Source of the DNA: Myotis daubentonii
Lineage: Eukaryota; Chordata; Mammalia; Chiroptera; Vespertilionidae
Length of the DNA stretch: 64,000 nt
Direction of reading: 5' to 3'
NCBI RefSeq assembly: GCF_963259705.1
Contig: NC_081846.1
Location: 58,516,205 to 58,580,204, forward strand
Shown here: positions 12,111 to 23,847 of the stretch, in pieces
How positions within the stretch are numbered: the first letter of the stretch is position 1
How the letters are laid out: each line of letters begins with the position of its first letter
The notes under the pieces: model-generated
The model's database searches: none
Seen by the model: the letters and a program-made list of their open reading frames with translations, nothing else
Told to the model about the DNA's origin: nothing
Made by a program: the position numbers and the translations under genes

Positions 12111-13049
12111 ATGATAGACTGGTTTTAAAAATGAATTGGTGTTGCCTTAAAATTAATAGTTACTTGGAGAAAATTAAGATGGGAACAGAAGAAATTATTT
12201 GCAAAATGATAATAAAAGATCTTAGATTTACTATGAGTGTCTTTTTTTTTTTTTGCTTTTAAAAAATAATTGTTTCATACAGCCCCACAATCATGGGGCC
12301 CAGAGACAGACATGGTTCATCTAGTGTCTTATTTAGTTTGCAAAAGGATATTCTAAGTCTATATTGCTTGAGTGAATATACCTTTCCCATAAAAGAGATT
12401 CTATAATTCTTAAAAATTTAATGTGCTAATGACCGCATGTAAAGATGAAACTGAATGTTAATGCCATACTTGGTTGAGCCAAGATTTTATGCATAAATAA
12501 ATGATAGTGGCACATTTTAAAAATGTATACAAATATAAAAGTGCAAAGTTCATAAAACAACTTAATCACATTTCATTCTTGGGGGTGTTTTTAAAGGTGT
12601 CATTGATGACCTTTCAGAAGTGAAGACAAAAAAAAAACAGTAACACTTGAGTTTTGGCAGAAAAAAAAACATTAAAAAATAATCCCTTTTGATACATAAG
12701 AACATTTGCATATCCAAAGCCAGCTTCTGAACAGTGCTGCATTTTTTGTGAATGATCAACTCTCTAATTAGCCAATTATCATTGCAAATACAGAAAGGGA
12801 CAAAAATCACAAACTGTTAGCAACTTAAAATAGAAATCTACATCACTACATATGAAAGGAGAGTTTAAGTAGAATAAGAGGCTGAGGATCAGAATGAAAT
12901 TGTTTTTAAACCTTTGCTGAGATAAAAATAATGTTTTACAATATGGTGTCACTTTTCTCTGAGTAATGAGAGCAATTTTTGACATCTGCATGACTATTAA
13001 AAAGCAGTGTGTGTCCCATTTATAAAATAATAAAACAGAACTTGAAATG
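12111..13049. other. AT-rich sequence, no gene recognised
   Basis: It contains a short T run at 12242 and otherwise only AT-rich sequence. The minus-strand ORFs at 12562-12991 have low-complexity F/L/K-rich translations expected by chance. Confidence 0.4.
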
Positions 13050-13667
13050 TTTAATAACCTTTATTAAAAATAATCCCCAAATATTCAGAAACTATCATGG
13101 TTACAACGATGAATATTAACTGTCTGTATTAGCTGAAGTCAGTGCATTGGTATCTCCAAATGGTGAAGGAAGCAAACCCGTAGCATGTGGAAGCCAGTTG
13201 GAAGCATTGCCTTTGGAAATCGTAGCTGACAGAATCAACATCAGATTAACCCAATGAGCCACCTGCAGAGTTAAGTCACAGTAGATGCTTTGTAAGTCCA
13301 GGGTGTCACCAAAAGCCACCAGGCAGATGCCAATCAAAATTTTAGCCTACTGATGCACAATAGACTAAAACCCCAGAAATTGTTTCATGCTTATGGCAAT
13401 CAAAAACACAAGTGTTATGTGAAAGAGTAGAAAGTACATTTCAGAAAAAAAGGAATCTGTCAGTATTCCAATGTACTGTTCGAAGGCAAGGATTTTTTCC
13501 TCTGTCTCCACAAAGAGATCCACTGCTTTGGCAAGTGGACAGCTGGGTCCAAGGAGTGGTTAGTCCTAAAATGGCTCTTGGGCACTAGCTCTTCCTATCA
13601 AGAATTTATGCCCTGATTTTGCAACCAGTCTCAGTGATCTGCTCAGATGGGTCGCTCATGGGAAATT
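13050..13667 (-). pseudogene. Decayed processed pseudogene of a putative small membrane protein
   Basis: Read on the minus strand, a mostly open frame runs from about 13530 to 13118. It passes hydrophobic segments (FSEMYFLLFHITLVFLIAIS, then AKILIGICLVAFGDTLDL, then VAHWVNLMLILSA) to a natural-looking stop at 13116-13118. A short UTR and an AATAAA signal at about 13061-13066 follow. Two in-frame TAG codons near 13340-13362 break it. This continuous ORF-UTR-polyA arrangement is what a retrocopy leaves. I cannot name the parent gene, see no poly(A) tail or target duplication, and cannot exclude a decayed genuine terminal exon. Upstream of about 13530 the reading frame becomes unclear. Confidence 0.5.
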
Positions 13668-14119
13668 AAAACATTTGCTTTCTGGTTTGCCTATTTGCTT
13701 GATATCTATTGCTTAGTATGAGTCAGACCCTGGGACATAGGAATCCCTGAGTGAATAGACAAAGTGAAGTCCTCCGTGTGCATGACTGAGGTCTGGAATC
13801 TGGAGTGGGGACTCTCCACCCAGGTCCAGTGCACCTATAAACTCACCATCAGCAATGGCTCAACCATCTTAGGGAAAACATGTCACTTGCAGTGGATTAT
13901 GTTTAATTAAGTGAATATTTATATACTTTATGACAAATGCTTCTTGCAATACAGATACTACTGAAAAGATTACTAATTAAAATGGTAAGCAATCGTGTTG
14001 CCAGTGGAAGTGGGGTTCTTCCATGGAGTCATGATAGAAGTATATTGGGGATTCACTCATGGGAGGAAGAGGTGTAGTGGTGAGAGTTATTGAAGGAAAA
14101 GCAACGGTCTGTCTCCAGG
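13668..14119. other. No gene recognised
   Basis: No ORF or repeat terminus identified. It borders the LTR-like sequence beginning near 14120. Confidence 0.35.
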
Positions 14120-14900
14120 TGTCCGGTGTCTCATCCACGACCAAATGGCTTAGCTCCGTCCTTCTTTGGAAGAAGTCCATCCTTGTCTTCACCAAGCCCC
14201 AAAAAAGGGCCCGGGTCCAGAGACATTGTGCCACTACCCGGCATTGGCAGGGCATCCAAAGCTGCCATAGTTCAGTTTAGTCCACACAAAGCTTAATCCA
14301 GCCCGGTCTCTGTCTCCAACATGTTAGCTTAGCCTCTGTTCCCCACTGCGCTCCAGCCAGCTCTGTGCTCCTGCACCCAGGCCTGTGCCTGGAGCCCTCC
14401 CTTGGGCCCGCGCAGCTGCCAGGCCCACACATTGCTATGGAGAGAGAACGTGAGAACAAAAGGGTGAGCCCATGAACCAACACGTGCTACCAGGACCAGC
14501 CGTTGTTAAGCTTTGATTATATTACTTCGGGCTTGGGAGAGAGAGGCTTTTCTTTTACACTAACCAATCTCTTCCAATTCCTTTGGGCCTTGTGCTGGGT
14601 CCCCTCCACCCCCATTCAATCCCTTTCCTAAAGCTCCTGGGGTTTTGTATCTCTTATCCAATCCAATCCTTTTCTCAGGCTACTGACTTCCCCTTTATGT
14701 TTGCCATCTTGGCTTCTCCTAGTCCTATGCATGTACACAGCAGATGCAGTGCTCCTTTAGTGGTTCTCCATGCCCGGTAATCTGCCGGGAATGAACGGTG
14801 GTTCCCTGGGGAGACTGGAAAGGGTCCTTTCTGGGAGGAGAGGAGCGGCAGAGGGATGTGTAATCCCCTTGTCGAAGATTTGACTATCCCCAAGGGTGTC
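14120..14900 (-). mobile_element. Possible solo LTR, boundaries unresolved
   Basis: The left edge reads TGTCCGGTGTCTCATCCACG, resembling the complement of the U5 end of the provirus LTR at 44270 (TGTCGGGTGATTCCTTCCAC). The following 700 bases are GC-richer than the surroundings, with CCAAT-like blocks (ATCCAATCCAATCC near 14658), as expected of U3 read in reverse. No convincing right terminus, poly(A) signal or target duplication was found, so this is a suggestion only. Confidence 0.35.
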
Positions 14901-15978
14901 TAAAGCTGTATATTCCAGACCTAAACCTGTTTAAGCATCACTTCCAGATTCAATCAAGTCCAGCCAATCTAGCTCCCTTCTCTTTTGTTAACTCCAAGCT
15001 GCCAATGCTAACAATTGAACAACAGAAAATTTTACCTCCATTAATGCTCTTCCTATTTTCTGATCATTTTATTTACATTACAGATTTGGCATTATCTCTA
15101 TACTTCTCACTGTGAAACTGCAATATTTGCTACAAGTCTGATCTTTGCCTTTAAATTGCAAAATTTTGAGGATAGGTATCAATTTATCCAGGCCTCCTCT
15201 CCAGCCTGTGACATACCTGATGTATTATAAGTTGGCAGTCAAAAAATATTTCTTGCATTTAAAAAAGTCTTACAATTTGCTGTGTCGGGTTGTCTCTACT
15301 CTCCTGTTTTTACAGCAGTCAGAAGCCTTGGAACTGCATTTCCAATAATCCCACCACCATCGGAAGCCTGGTTAAACTCCACCCAATACTTGGAAAGGGA
15401 AAGAGAAGGAGGAGCCGTCTTGTTCCTGTGCAGCGATGGACAGGCGTGAACGCTTCTCAGCATCCTACTGAACATCAGCTGGCCTGGTGCTGAGGATAGA
15501 TCCCCACGGTTCCTCCGCTGCCTGGTTTCCTAAAGTCCAGCAGTGGCTTTTCCTGAACACTTTCACAGCCCTTCCAGCTATTACAGACGCAGTAATCCCT
15601 GCTCTCAAAGTCCTTTTTGCCTTAAGTTTCTAATTTCTGTTTTCATAAATATTGACTGATACCCTTGAAATTATTACTTCCTTCTGTTTGTCATTCCTGT
15701 TGTGTCCCTCTTATGAAAAAAAAATCCTTCAAAAGTTTTGAACATTCCTTTCAGAATGTGAACTGCATTAGCAGTGGAGGGAATGTCATTAGCCTCGTTA
15801 TAATTGTGCATTAGGCTCATCCTATTTGTTTCTCAGGATTGTATTACTGCACTGCCCATTGTCCAGTCTTTGAAGTTTTTTCTTTTCTTTTTCTAGTTGT
15901 TTACTATAGGAAGAAAAATTCCAGTTATTCTATCATGCCTAAATCTATATTCTCTAGTTTCTATTTGGGGTAGAAAAT
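14901..15978. other. No gene recognised; GC-richer patch at 15290-15600
   Basis: 15290-15600 is richer in G and C than its neighbours, with strings such as AACTGCATTTCCAATAATCC, but no ORF or repeat family can be assigned. 15045-15250 resembles a degraded LINE tail. Confidence 0.3.
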
Positions 15979-16110
15979 CTCTCTCTCCCTCCCTCCCTCC
16001 CTCCCTCCCTCCCTCCCTCCCTCCTTCCCTCCCTCCCTCCCTCCCTCCCTCCCTCTCTCTCTCTCTCTCTCCTTCCCTCCCTCCCTCCCTTCCTTCTTCC
16101 CTCCCTCCTA
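15979..16110. repeat. (CCCT)n/(CT)n polypyrimidine tract
   Basis: About 130 bases of pure pyrimidine on the plus strand, mostly CCCT units with an inner CT block. This creates spurious serine/proline/leucine ORFs. Such homopurine-homopyrimidine tracts can adopt triplex (H-DNA) structure. Confidence 0.97.
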
Positions 16111-17459
16111 AAAGTCTATGTGTTATGTTATTTGAAAATCAAGATCCTAGTTTATTGTGGAATACAAAGAGGTTTGTAATAATGAAAAATATAGCGTTCA
16201 ATGTGTTAATGTCAAAACTTGTTACCTCAGGAACAAAGTTGTTATTATATAATTAAGGAGTACAATCAAGGGTTTGCTGAGACAAACAGGGAGGGGTGCA
16301 CTATTGATTTTCCTTTTGCTGGGCCCCAGAGAAAGTTGGAAAGTCTGAGAAGGCTGGTGTATGAAAACATGGCATGTGTAGTCCTGCAGAACAAAATAGG
16401 CTGTGCCTATTCTTGGCATCGGCAAAGCTATAGACTAGAAGCTGTGACGCCCAGTATCGTGTTGAAGATTTCCCCTTGCATTTTCATTCTTTTCTGATTG
16501 CCAAGCCTCTGTAACATTTTTTTTCTTACGTATTCCAGTCTGTTTTTCACCTGCTTTCTGTTGAATTAAATTCTATGTCAAGAAGTAACAGAGGCTTCAA
16601 AATTCCAGCTGCACTCAGAAAAAGCTGGTTGTTGGTGGTAAGGGAATAGAGAAGATGATTAGGAGAATATGACTGGCTGAGGTTATATAAAGACAAAGAG
16701 ACTGGACTGGTGCAATATGTAAGCATTCTTCAGGGATTCCCAAGCATGATTGGGGAGGAGAGCCTAGTAAAACATGACTTCCTTGTATTCTGGGGAGAGG
16801 GGGAAGGGAGGGACTAGTGTTTATTGGTCATTTACCCCTAGAGCATTGGTATATCTACATCCCTTCTCAAAATTGGAGTAGTGCTTAATGAAATAAGTTA
16901 ATTCAAGAAGTAGTTGTCCAAGAAGTGTAAACATATAGAAATGAACAATTCTAAAAAAAATATGAAAATGACTGGATTTTCTTAAGACAATTTGAGAAAG
17001 ATTTCCTTATTATAGCTAAAAAAATTTATGATATAGTTTTCCTCTTTTATGGAATTAAATTCATTTTATTTGTGATTTATTTTCATGACTATATAGAATA
17101 AATTTTTAAAGGTGTCTTTCTTTATGCTTTTGGTGAAATAAATACCTATTATACTTTGGGCCAACCATTATATTCTGCATTTTGTATTTTGAATTTTGTA
17201 TGTGATGATCCATATGAAATTCTTAGTTATTACACCATAAAAATGATACAAGATTACCTTTCTAGACTAGAAATACAATATCTGTCTAGTGTGCAGTTCA
17301 AGTTTCAACCAATTGAAATTGTTGGAAATCTGATGGTGAAACAAATCCATCAATGTGGAAGTTAGATGGTTTAAAGATAATAGTCATTATTTCCAAGGAT
17401 TTATTTTATTTGAAGAGTTAGATATTAAAATTTTTAATGGAATTTATTTAACAAATTTT

Positions 17460-17465
<6 letters not shown>
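16111..17465. other. No gene recognised
   Basis: AT-rich with no defensible feature. The small overlapping ORFs at 16219-16497 (plus) and 16222-16425 (minus) show no family resemblance. Confidence 0.35.
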
Positions 17466-17490
<25 letters not shown>

Positions 17491-17684
17491 TGATTTCAGA
17501 GAGGAAGGGAGAGGGAGAGGAAGATAGAAACATAGATGATGAGAGAGAACCATTGATTGGCTGCCTCCTGCACACTCCCTTACTGGGGATTGAGCCTGCA
17601 ACCCCGGCAGGTGCCCTGACCAGGAATCGATCTGTGATCTCCTGGTTCATGGGTCAATGATACCAAGCAACACCAGCTTGGCCC
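17466..17684 (-). mobile_element. VES SINE with a (TA)n tract at its tail
   Basis: TTGATTTCAGAGAGGAAGGG, CTGCCTCCTGCACACTCCC, GCCCTGACCAGGAATCGATC and AACACCAGCTTGGCC occur in the VES order read on the minus strand. A TA microsatellite (17466-17490) replaces the usual A-rich tail. The ORFs on both strands across it are SINE translations. Confidence 0.9.
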
Positions 17685-18914
17685 ATTTTAAATTCTTAAT
17701 ATCGTGAAGAGAAAGTAAGATCCATTCCTTTACTCTATTTACTCTAGAAAGCAGAGTAATGTATCTGTTGATGATAAGGCTTCACTATTCTCTTGATTTT
17801 TGTTGAAACTCATCAGAATATAATTAGCCTCATGCACGGCAACTCAACTAAAGGACAATTTAAGTTTCCAATTAATTTGCAATAGGTTTATTCACCTAGT
17901 ATTCTCTAATTTTCGTGATATTTATTCTGCATACTATGCAGTATTTGTTATAAACTTTCTCAAAGTAAATGCATAAGAATAAATATTTTTTCCCGAATAA
18001 AGAAATAGATCAGAGGACCTTGATAACCTGGAATAATAAAAGTCCTGAAGAGTGTACTGTTTGCACAGGAATTGCAGGAAGGACACATAGCACATCAGTA
18101 TTTCTTCCACTTGTACTCAGAGTGGAAGAAAAAAATGGGGAAAAAATGAACACACTCATAGGAACTTTGAGTCATTGGACATTTTTCCCTGTGACTGCCT
18201 ACTTAATCCAGGAAGAAAGTGAACATTCATGAGTCAGAGCCCTTAGCTTTGCCGAGTTCACTTAGAAATGACAATGGAATATTGTAGAAAAAGAATGTGC
18301 ATCAAATAATCTGGAAAATATTTGAAATAAACCAGCACTTAGTCAGTCCTATTCTCCCTCCATGTGGGTGTGAAAGAAATAGACTTGTCTCAAGAAATAT
18401 TTTTTTCTTAGATAAGAACGAGCCCACTCTCACAGGAAGGTGCAAAGCATTTCATAGCTCCCGAAAAGGGAGCTGACAGGACCATGGCACAACAAGTTAG
18501 ACTTGAAATATCGCAGGTGGAGTGCTTCTACATGAAAGAAATGTATACATTAAAGTTCTGTTGTACTTATTTAAACTTTGATTCTGAAGAAAGATAAAAT
18601 TAGTTTTATAATCTACACATTAATCTATTAATGGGTAAGAAAAGCAAGAAGTTTAAGTAATCTGGAAGCATGTGTTGGAAAGGCAAGAGGAGAGTGATGA
18701 ATAAACAGAATATTGCTAGAGGAGTGGAATGAAGAACAGTAGAAAGGTGATGAGGGATGTGAATCACTCAGTTTTAACAGCACATCTGAAATCATTAGCT
18801 CTTATACTATTTTACTTTATACTATATTTGACTTCTGTTTTCAAAGTTCCATAGTAAACATAATCTTATTCATCTTAACATTGTTGTACATAGCTTATTA
18901 CTTTGCATATACTA
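17685..18914. other. No gene recognised
   Basis: AT-rich sequence. The open frame at 17969-18232 (plus, 87 codons) has no recognisable domain. Confidence 0.35.
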
Positions 18915-19130
18915 GACAGGCAGTGAATTAGAACAGAAACACAGATTTTTGACCCCTAAAACATGTTTCTGAATCCAACCTTTGTTATTAGCTGAGGGAT
19001 TTTACAGTTTATTTAATCTGAGTATCAGTGTATATATCTTTAAAATGGCAACAAATATGGCTCATGGGAATATGGTGAAGATTCAATAAGAAATCAAGCA
19101 CTTAGTAACAATACCTGGTAAATACATAGT
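18915..19130 (+). repeat. MIR SINE remnant, degraded
   Basis: A weak MIR-like order: TTAGCTGAGGGATTTTACAG, TTTAATCTGAGTATCAGTG, TAAAATGGCAACAAATATGG, then GCACTTAGTAACAATACCTG. Confidence 0.6.
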
Positions 19131-19224
19131 ATTCTTTTGATGAACTGTAGTACTCATTTTTCAATTTTTATTTTTTTATTTTTAGGAATGGAGAGGGATA
19201 GAGAGATGGAAACATTGATGAGAG

Positions 19225-19640
19225 ACATACTGCATGACATAATTTATACGTGGAATCTAAAAGATACAAACTCATAAACAGATAGTAGAACGGTGGTTGC
19301 CAGGGGCCAGGGGCCGGGAGCGGAGGAAATGGGGTGTGTTGGTCAAAGGGTACGAATTTTAGTTATAAGATGAATACCTTATGACTACAGTGAACAATAC
19401 TGTGTTATATGCTTGAAAGTTGATAAGAGAGCAAATTTTAAATGTTTTACCCCTCTCCCCCCCAAAAACCCACACACCACACAAAGGCAATTATATGAGG
19501 TGATGGAACTGTTAACTAATCTTACTGCAATAATCATTTTGCAACTTATATGCATATCAAATCATCATGTTGTACATCTTAAACTTACACAACATTATGT
19601 CAATTATATGTCAATATAGTTGGAAACATTTTAAAGTTAA
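19225..19640 (+). repeat. L1 LINE 3' end
   Basis: It contains the conserved L1 3' sequence GAACGGTGGTTGCCAGGGGC, followed by TTGGTCAAAGGGTACGAA, ATGCTTGAAAGTTGATAAGA and a closing ATTATGTCAATTATATGTCA. This is a 3' UTR-proximal fragment with no ORF2 coding left. The A-rich end points right, so the LINE is in plus orientation. Confidence 0.85.
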
Positions 19641-20080
19641 AAAACTTCTCAAATAGGTGTAACATGTGTTAGTTTACTTATGATATATTAAAACTTCCAG
19701 CACTGGGATAAGTAAGGTAGCTCTGTATTATATGCAGACACATCCTAAAAATTCACTAAAAGTCCTAGAGTTTGGGTAATGGTGGAGAAAATGGCCTCAT
19801 ATAGCAGGAATAGTTTCCCTGACAGGAATAGTTTTTTGCCTTGTTTGCTTCAAGGGAGAATTAAAAGTAAAGTATTAGTATGAAAAGTTTTTTTTAATAA
19901 TGTGGCCAACATTCAACCCCCAAAATTTGCCCTGATAAGCAGTCTGTTTAGGCTCAGGTTAGACACTATCCTTATCTTTCTTAATAGCCACTGTGAGACT
20001 GGAGTTATGCAGCCAGCTCTATGAAACATCCCTTTTAACTGGAAAGAAAAAACAGATTCCTGATAATTAAATAATCCTTA
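19641..20080. other. No gene recognised
   Basis: AT-rich sequence without a visible feature. Confidence 0.35.
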
Positions 20081-21460
20081 TCTAATAAAAGAGAAACATG
20101 ATAATTAGCGTACAACCGCTACCCTTCCCATTGGCTAATCAGGGTGATATGCAAATTAATTGCCAGCCAAGATGGCGGCTGGCAGCCAGGCAGCTTGAAA
20201 CTAACATGAGGCTTGCTTGCTTCAGTGACGGAGGACTCTAAACGTTCCCCGCCTGCTGCTGCAGGCCTCTGAGCTGCAACTCTAAGCAACTATGTTACAA
20301 ATATAGAAGCTAAACAAAACCCCAGAAACCTGCTTTAGTCCGCTGGGCTTCAGCCAGCAGGATCGCAACATTGTTTCAAATACAGAAGGTAAACAAAGGC
20401 CAGAAACCTGCCTTCAGCAGCGGAGGCCTAAGAGCTGGAGCCAAGCTTCAAAGCTAAAGCTGGCCCAGAATAATAATAATAAAAAAGAACAAAAGGAGTG
20501 GTTGGGAGCTTCAGTCACCCGCCAGCCTGCAAACAGCCCTCAGCCCCTCACCCAGACTGGCCAGGCACCCCAGTGGGGACCCCCACCCTGATCCAGGACA
20601 CCCTTCAGGGCAAACCAGCCAGCACCCACCTGTGCACCAGGCCTCTATCCTATATAGTAAAAGGGTAATATGCCTCCCAGCACCGGGATCAGCGGAGCCA
20701 CGAGGCCTCCCGGCACCAGGATCAGTGTGACAGGGGGCAGCACCCAAACCCCCTGATCGCCCTGCGGCTCTGTGTGTGACAGGGGGCAGGGCCACAACCT
20801 CCCTATCCACCCTGCTCTGTTTGTGACAGGGGAAGGCGCCCCAACCCCCTGATCAGCCCTGCTCTTTGCCTGATAGGGGGAGCTCCCCAACCCCATGATC
20901 GGCCCTGCTCTGTGTGTGACAGGGGGCGGCACCCCAACCCCCTGATCAACCCTGCTCTGTGTGTGATGGGGTAGAGCCATAAACTCCCCATCGGCCCTGC
21001 CCTGAGTGTGACAGTGGCGGTGCCCCAACCCCCTGATCAGCCCCCCTCTGTGGGTGATAGAGGGCGGCATCCCAACCCCCTGATTGGCCCTGCTCTGTGC
21101 GTGACAGGGGGTGGCGCCACAACCTCCCCATCGACCCTGCCTTGAGTGTGACGGGGGTGGTGCCCCAACCCCCCAATCGGCCCCTACCCTGAGCGTGACT
21201 GAGGGTGGCATTGCAACCTCCAGATCCTCCCTGCTCTGTGCATGACAGGGGGCAGCGCCCCAACTCCCCAATTGGCCCTGCTCTGAGCCTGACCAGGGGC
21301 TGCACCTAGGGATTGGGCCTGCCCTCTGCCACCCGGGAGCAGGCCTAAGCCAGCAGGTGGTTATCTCCCGAGGGGTCCCAGACTGTGAGAGGGCACAGGC
21401 CGGGTTGAGGGACCCCCCCTCCCCCACGAGTGCACAAATTTTTGTGCACCGGGCATCTAG
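20081..21460 (+). mobile_element. Composite HeliBat-type Helitron with two heads
   Basis: It starts with TCTAATAAAAGAGAAACATG (second head type) and carries AAGATGGCGGCTGGCAGCC. At 20648 a further head follows, TCCTATATAGTAAAAGGG. It ends with the TGCACAAATTTTTGTGCA hairpin, CGGGCATCTAG (21457-21460) and a T. The second module contains a large minisatellite (20727-21300). The junction GCACCAGGCCTCTATCCTAT is the same as at 35061-35080 in the other composite element, so the two modules amplified as a unit. There are no Rep/helicase sequences: it is non-autonomous. Confidence 0.9.
20727..21300. repeat. Minisatellite inside the Helitron, about 12 units of 46-50 bp
   Basis: The marker TGAC/TGAT followed by a G run recurs at 20727, 20777, 20824, 20871, 20917, 20963, 21009, 21055, 21102, 21149, 21197, 21243 and 21290. 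The spacings are 46-50 bases. Each unit has the form TGACAGGGGG, GGCGCCCCAACCCCCTGATC, CCCTGCTCTG. The units differ at many sites, so the array is not recent. The long minus-strand ORFs here (up to 260 codons) are the repeat translated in several frames. Confidence 0.93.
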
Positions 21461-23427
21461 TCAGTCAATAATAGGAGATTAAAAGAAATTCTAAGAAAGC
21501 GAAAACAGCCAAATGCAGAACATGAAGTGTTCCTAAATTCAATAAAGATCATCGGTTAAATGAAAATGCAGGGTTCCTGTCTGAAATGCTGACTCCCCAA
21601 AGACTCTGATTCATTAAGTCAGTAGTGGGCCCAGGAACATACACATATAACAAATGATTCCTGCGGCCAAAAAAGTATGGGGGAAAACTGACAGCGGGAA
21701 ACCAAGCAACTGTTGTTTGTTTAATACCTTAGTTCATTCATCAACACACTTATTCATTCATTCACATATTTTAAACAACTACCACGATGCAGGCATATTC
21801 CTGGGCACCAGTAAATAACAACGCACAAATCACAGTACCTAACCCCAAGGGCTCACAATTCGGTAAGGAACCAAGACACAGTAGAACTGTGGCAGACATG
21901 GTCCATGACAAAGAATCACAAAACAGGATTCTCACTATGTTTGCACATACTGATTGTACATGTATTGGCGGTCTTGCTTTTGATTTTCTGACTGTATTTC
22001 ACTATTGTTTTTAAATTTGGCCATAGAATGGATTGAAAGTTACCTGTTCTTATATCCTCACAACAATCAATAGTTTTATTGCACAGGTATTTTCCTAAGT
22101 TTCCAAGTCAAGATAGCAAACTGTCACCTAGACTGATCTTTTATATCTATACTTTCCAGTGAAACTTTCTACAAATCTATAAAAAAAAAATTGTTTCCAA
22201 ATAAACAGTCAGCTTCTTTTGAGAGGAGACAACATTCCACAATCTCATAAGCTGGATTCTAAACATTATCTTGATTATTCATGTTTATACATTTTGTCAT
22301 TAAATCAGTTTCAGATAAAATGACTCAAAGGAAAAACTTCCCTTAAATTAAGAATTGAAAAAAAAATTAGAGAAAAAAATTTTCAGAGAAAAATTATTTT
22401 TACAAATTCAATAGACCTGATATCCACTGAAAGTTTTGAAGACAAACCCACAACCTGGGGAGATAAGCATTGGTCTATTTATTTATAAATGCAAATTCCC
22501 CCAAGCACCTTTTGTTCAAATCATGTCTGTATTTTTTCCTCCTAAATTAGTAGGATACAATTCTGCAAGACCTAATTGCATTTGACAAGGGAAGTCTGTC
22601 ACACCAAGTATTCTGCATATAGTTAAGCATCAAGCATCCTTTGTTGTCAGTCTATTTGCTGTTCTCCAATCACCAAAAAGGTGGAGACTTCAGATGGATT
22701 CTCTAGCCAATAGGATGCTCCATGGGTTGGAAATCATTAAAGCTAAAAACATCAGACAAAGGTAAATGGGATTAGATGCTGATGTTTCAGAGTAAAAGGG
22801 TATAGAAAGGGAAATGAGACAAGATTGTCATAATGACTTTTGAAAATGGAGTCAGTCCTTGACTGATTTTGAGACAAATTTATGGAGAAATGTGCCCTTT
22901 GCACATTTCTAAATGATAAACCCTAACTTTGAACTTTATTTCATTTATTTAAGGTAAGCTTTCATTGTCTTCATAAGATAATGATACCTAGTTGGGCACC
23001 ATTTTCCTGGTACTGCGCATGACCAGAGCTTGGTACAGGTCTAGCCATTTGAACAGTGGGAATGCAGTTTTCTGTGTCATTTTCTTCTTTCATCTGCTCT
23101 GTTGTTCTGTACAGCATGTGGATGATACAGAAAGTGACTGGCACCACCACGTTTTATGTTGGGCAAACAATAAACTGTGAATGTTTGATGTTGAACTTTT
23201 GATTCTGGGAAAGGGAAATATTTTGAAGCTATGAATTGTAATAAAACAGGTTTATAAGAAGAGTAGTGATTGACACTGAGAATGTAATAAAGGCAAAAAA
23301 TGAATAGGGTATCACCTTTATATCAGTATCAGCCATACTTATTAGGTGTAACTACTTCTCTATGCTAGGGAAAGAAAAAAAATGAAATCCATAAGAAACT
23401 TATAGTTTAATAGAAATATATAACTAA
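21461..23427. other. No gene recognised
   Basis: 21725-21890 contains a degraded ancient repeat of the kind with TTCATTCATTCACATATTTT and a CCCAAGGGCTCACAATTC block. The rest is AT-rich without a defensible feature. Confidence 0.35.
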
Positions 23428-23772
23428 TCCTATATAATAAAAGGGTAATATGCAAATCAACTGAACAGCAGAATGATCAGTTGCTATGATGTGCACTGGT
23501 CACCAGGGGGCAGATGCTCAATGCAGAAGCTGCCCCCTGGTGGTCAGTGCACTCCCATGTGGGGGGGGGGGGCACTGCTCAGCCACAAGCTAGGCTGACA
23601 GCTGGCGAGCACAGAAACCCACCTTTGTGGCAGCACTAAGACTGTCTGACTGCGGCTGAGGCCTAAGCCATCAGTCAGACATCCCCTGAGGGCTCCTGAA
23701 CTGCAAAAGGGTGCAGGCCAAACTGAGGGACCCCTGCCCCCAGTGCACAAATGTTATGCACCTGGTCTCTAG
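23428..23772 (+). mobile_element. Complete HeliBat-type Helitron, 345 bp
   Basis: 5' TCCTATATAATAAAAGGG and 3' TGCACAAATGTTATGCAC hairpin, then CTGGTCTCTAG, followed by T. The inverted pair CACCAGGGGGCAG / CTGCCCCCTGGTGG occupies 23500-23543. A ten-plus G run lies near 23561-23571. This is a small, complete family member without coding capacity. Confidence 0.95.
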
Positions 23773-23847
23773 TTAGAAAATAACAAGAAAGTAGTATTTA
23801 TGTTCTATATTATGGCCTATTAATATATATATATATATATATTTTTT

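Noticed and set aside
14120..14900. Second LTR pair or provirus near 14 kb
   Set aside because: Only the left edge resembles an LTR; no partner LTR, internal gene or target duplication could be found, so it is kept as a low-confidence solo LTR.
20645..21427. Long minus-strand ORF of 260 codons and overlapping ones of 119 and 99
   Set aside because: All are translations of the 46-50 base minisatellite in a Helitron; several frames are open at once, as expected from a repeat without stops.
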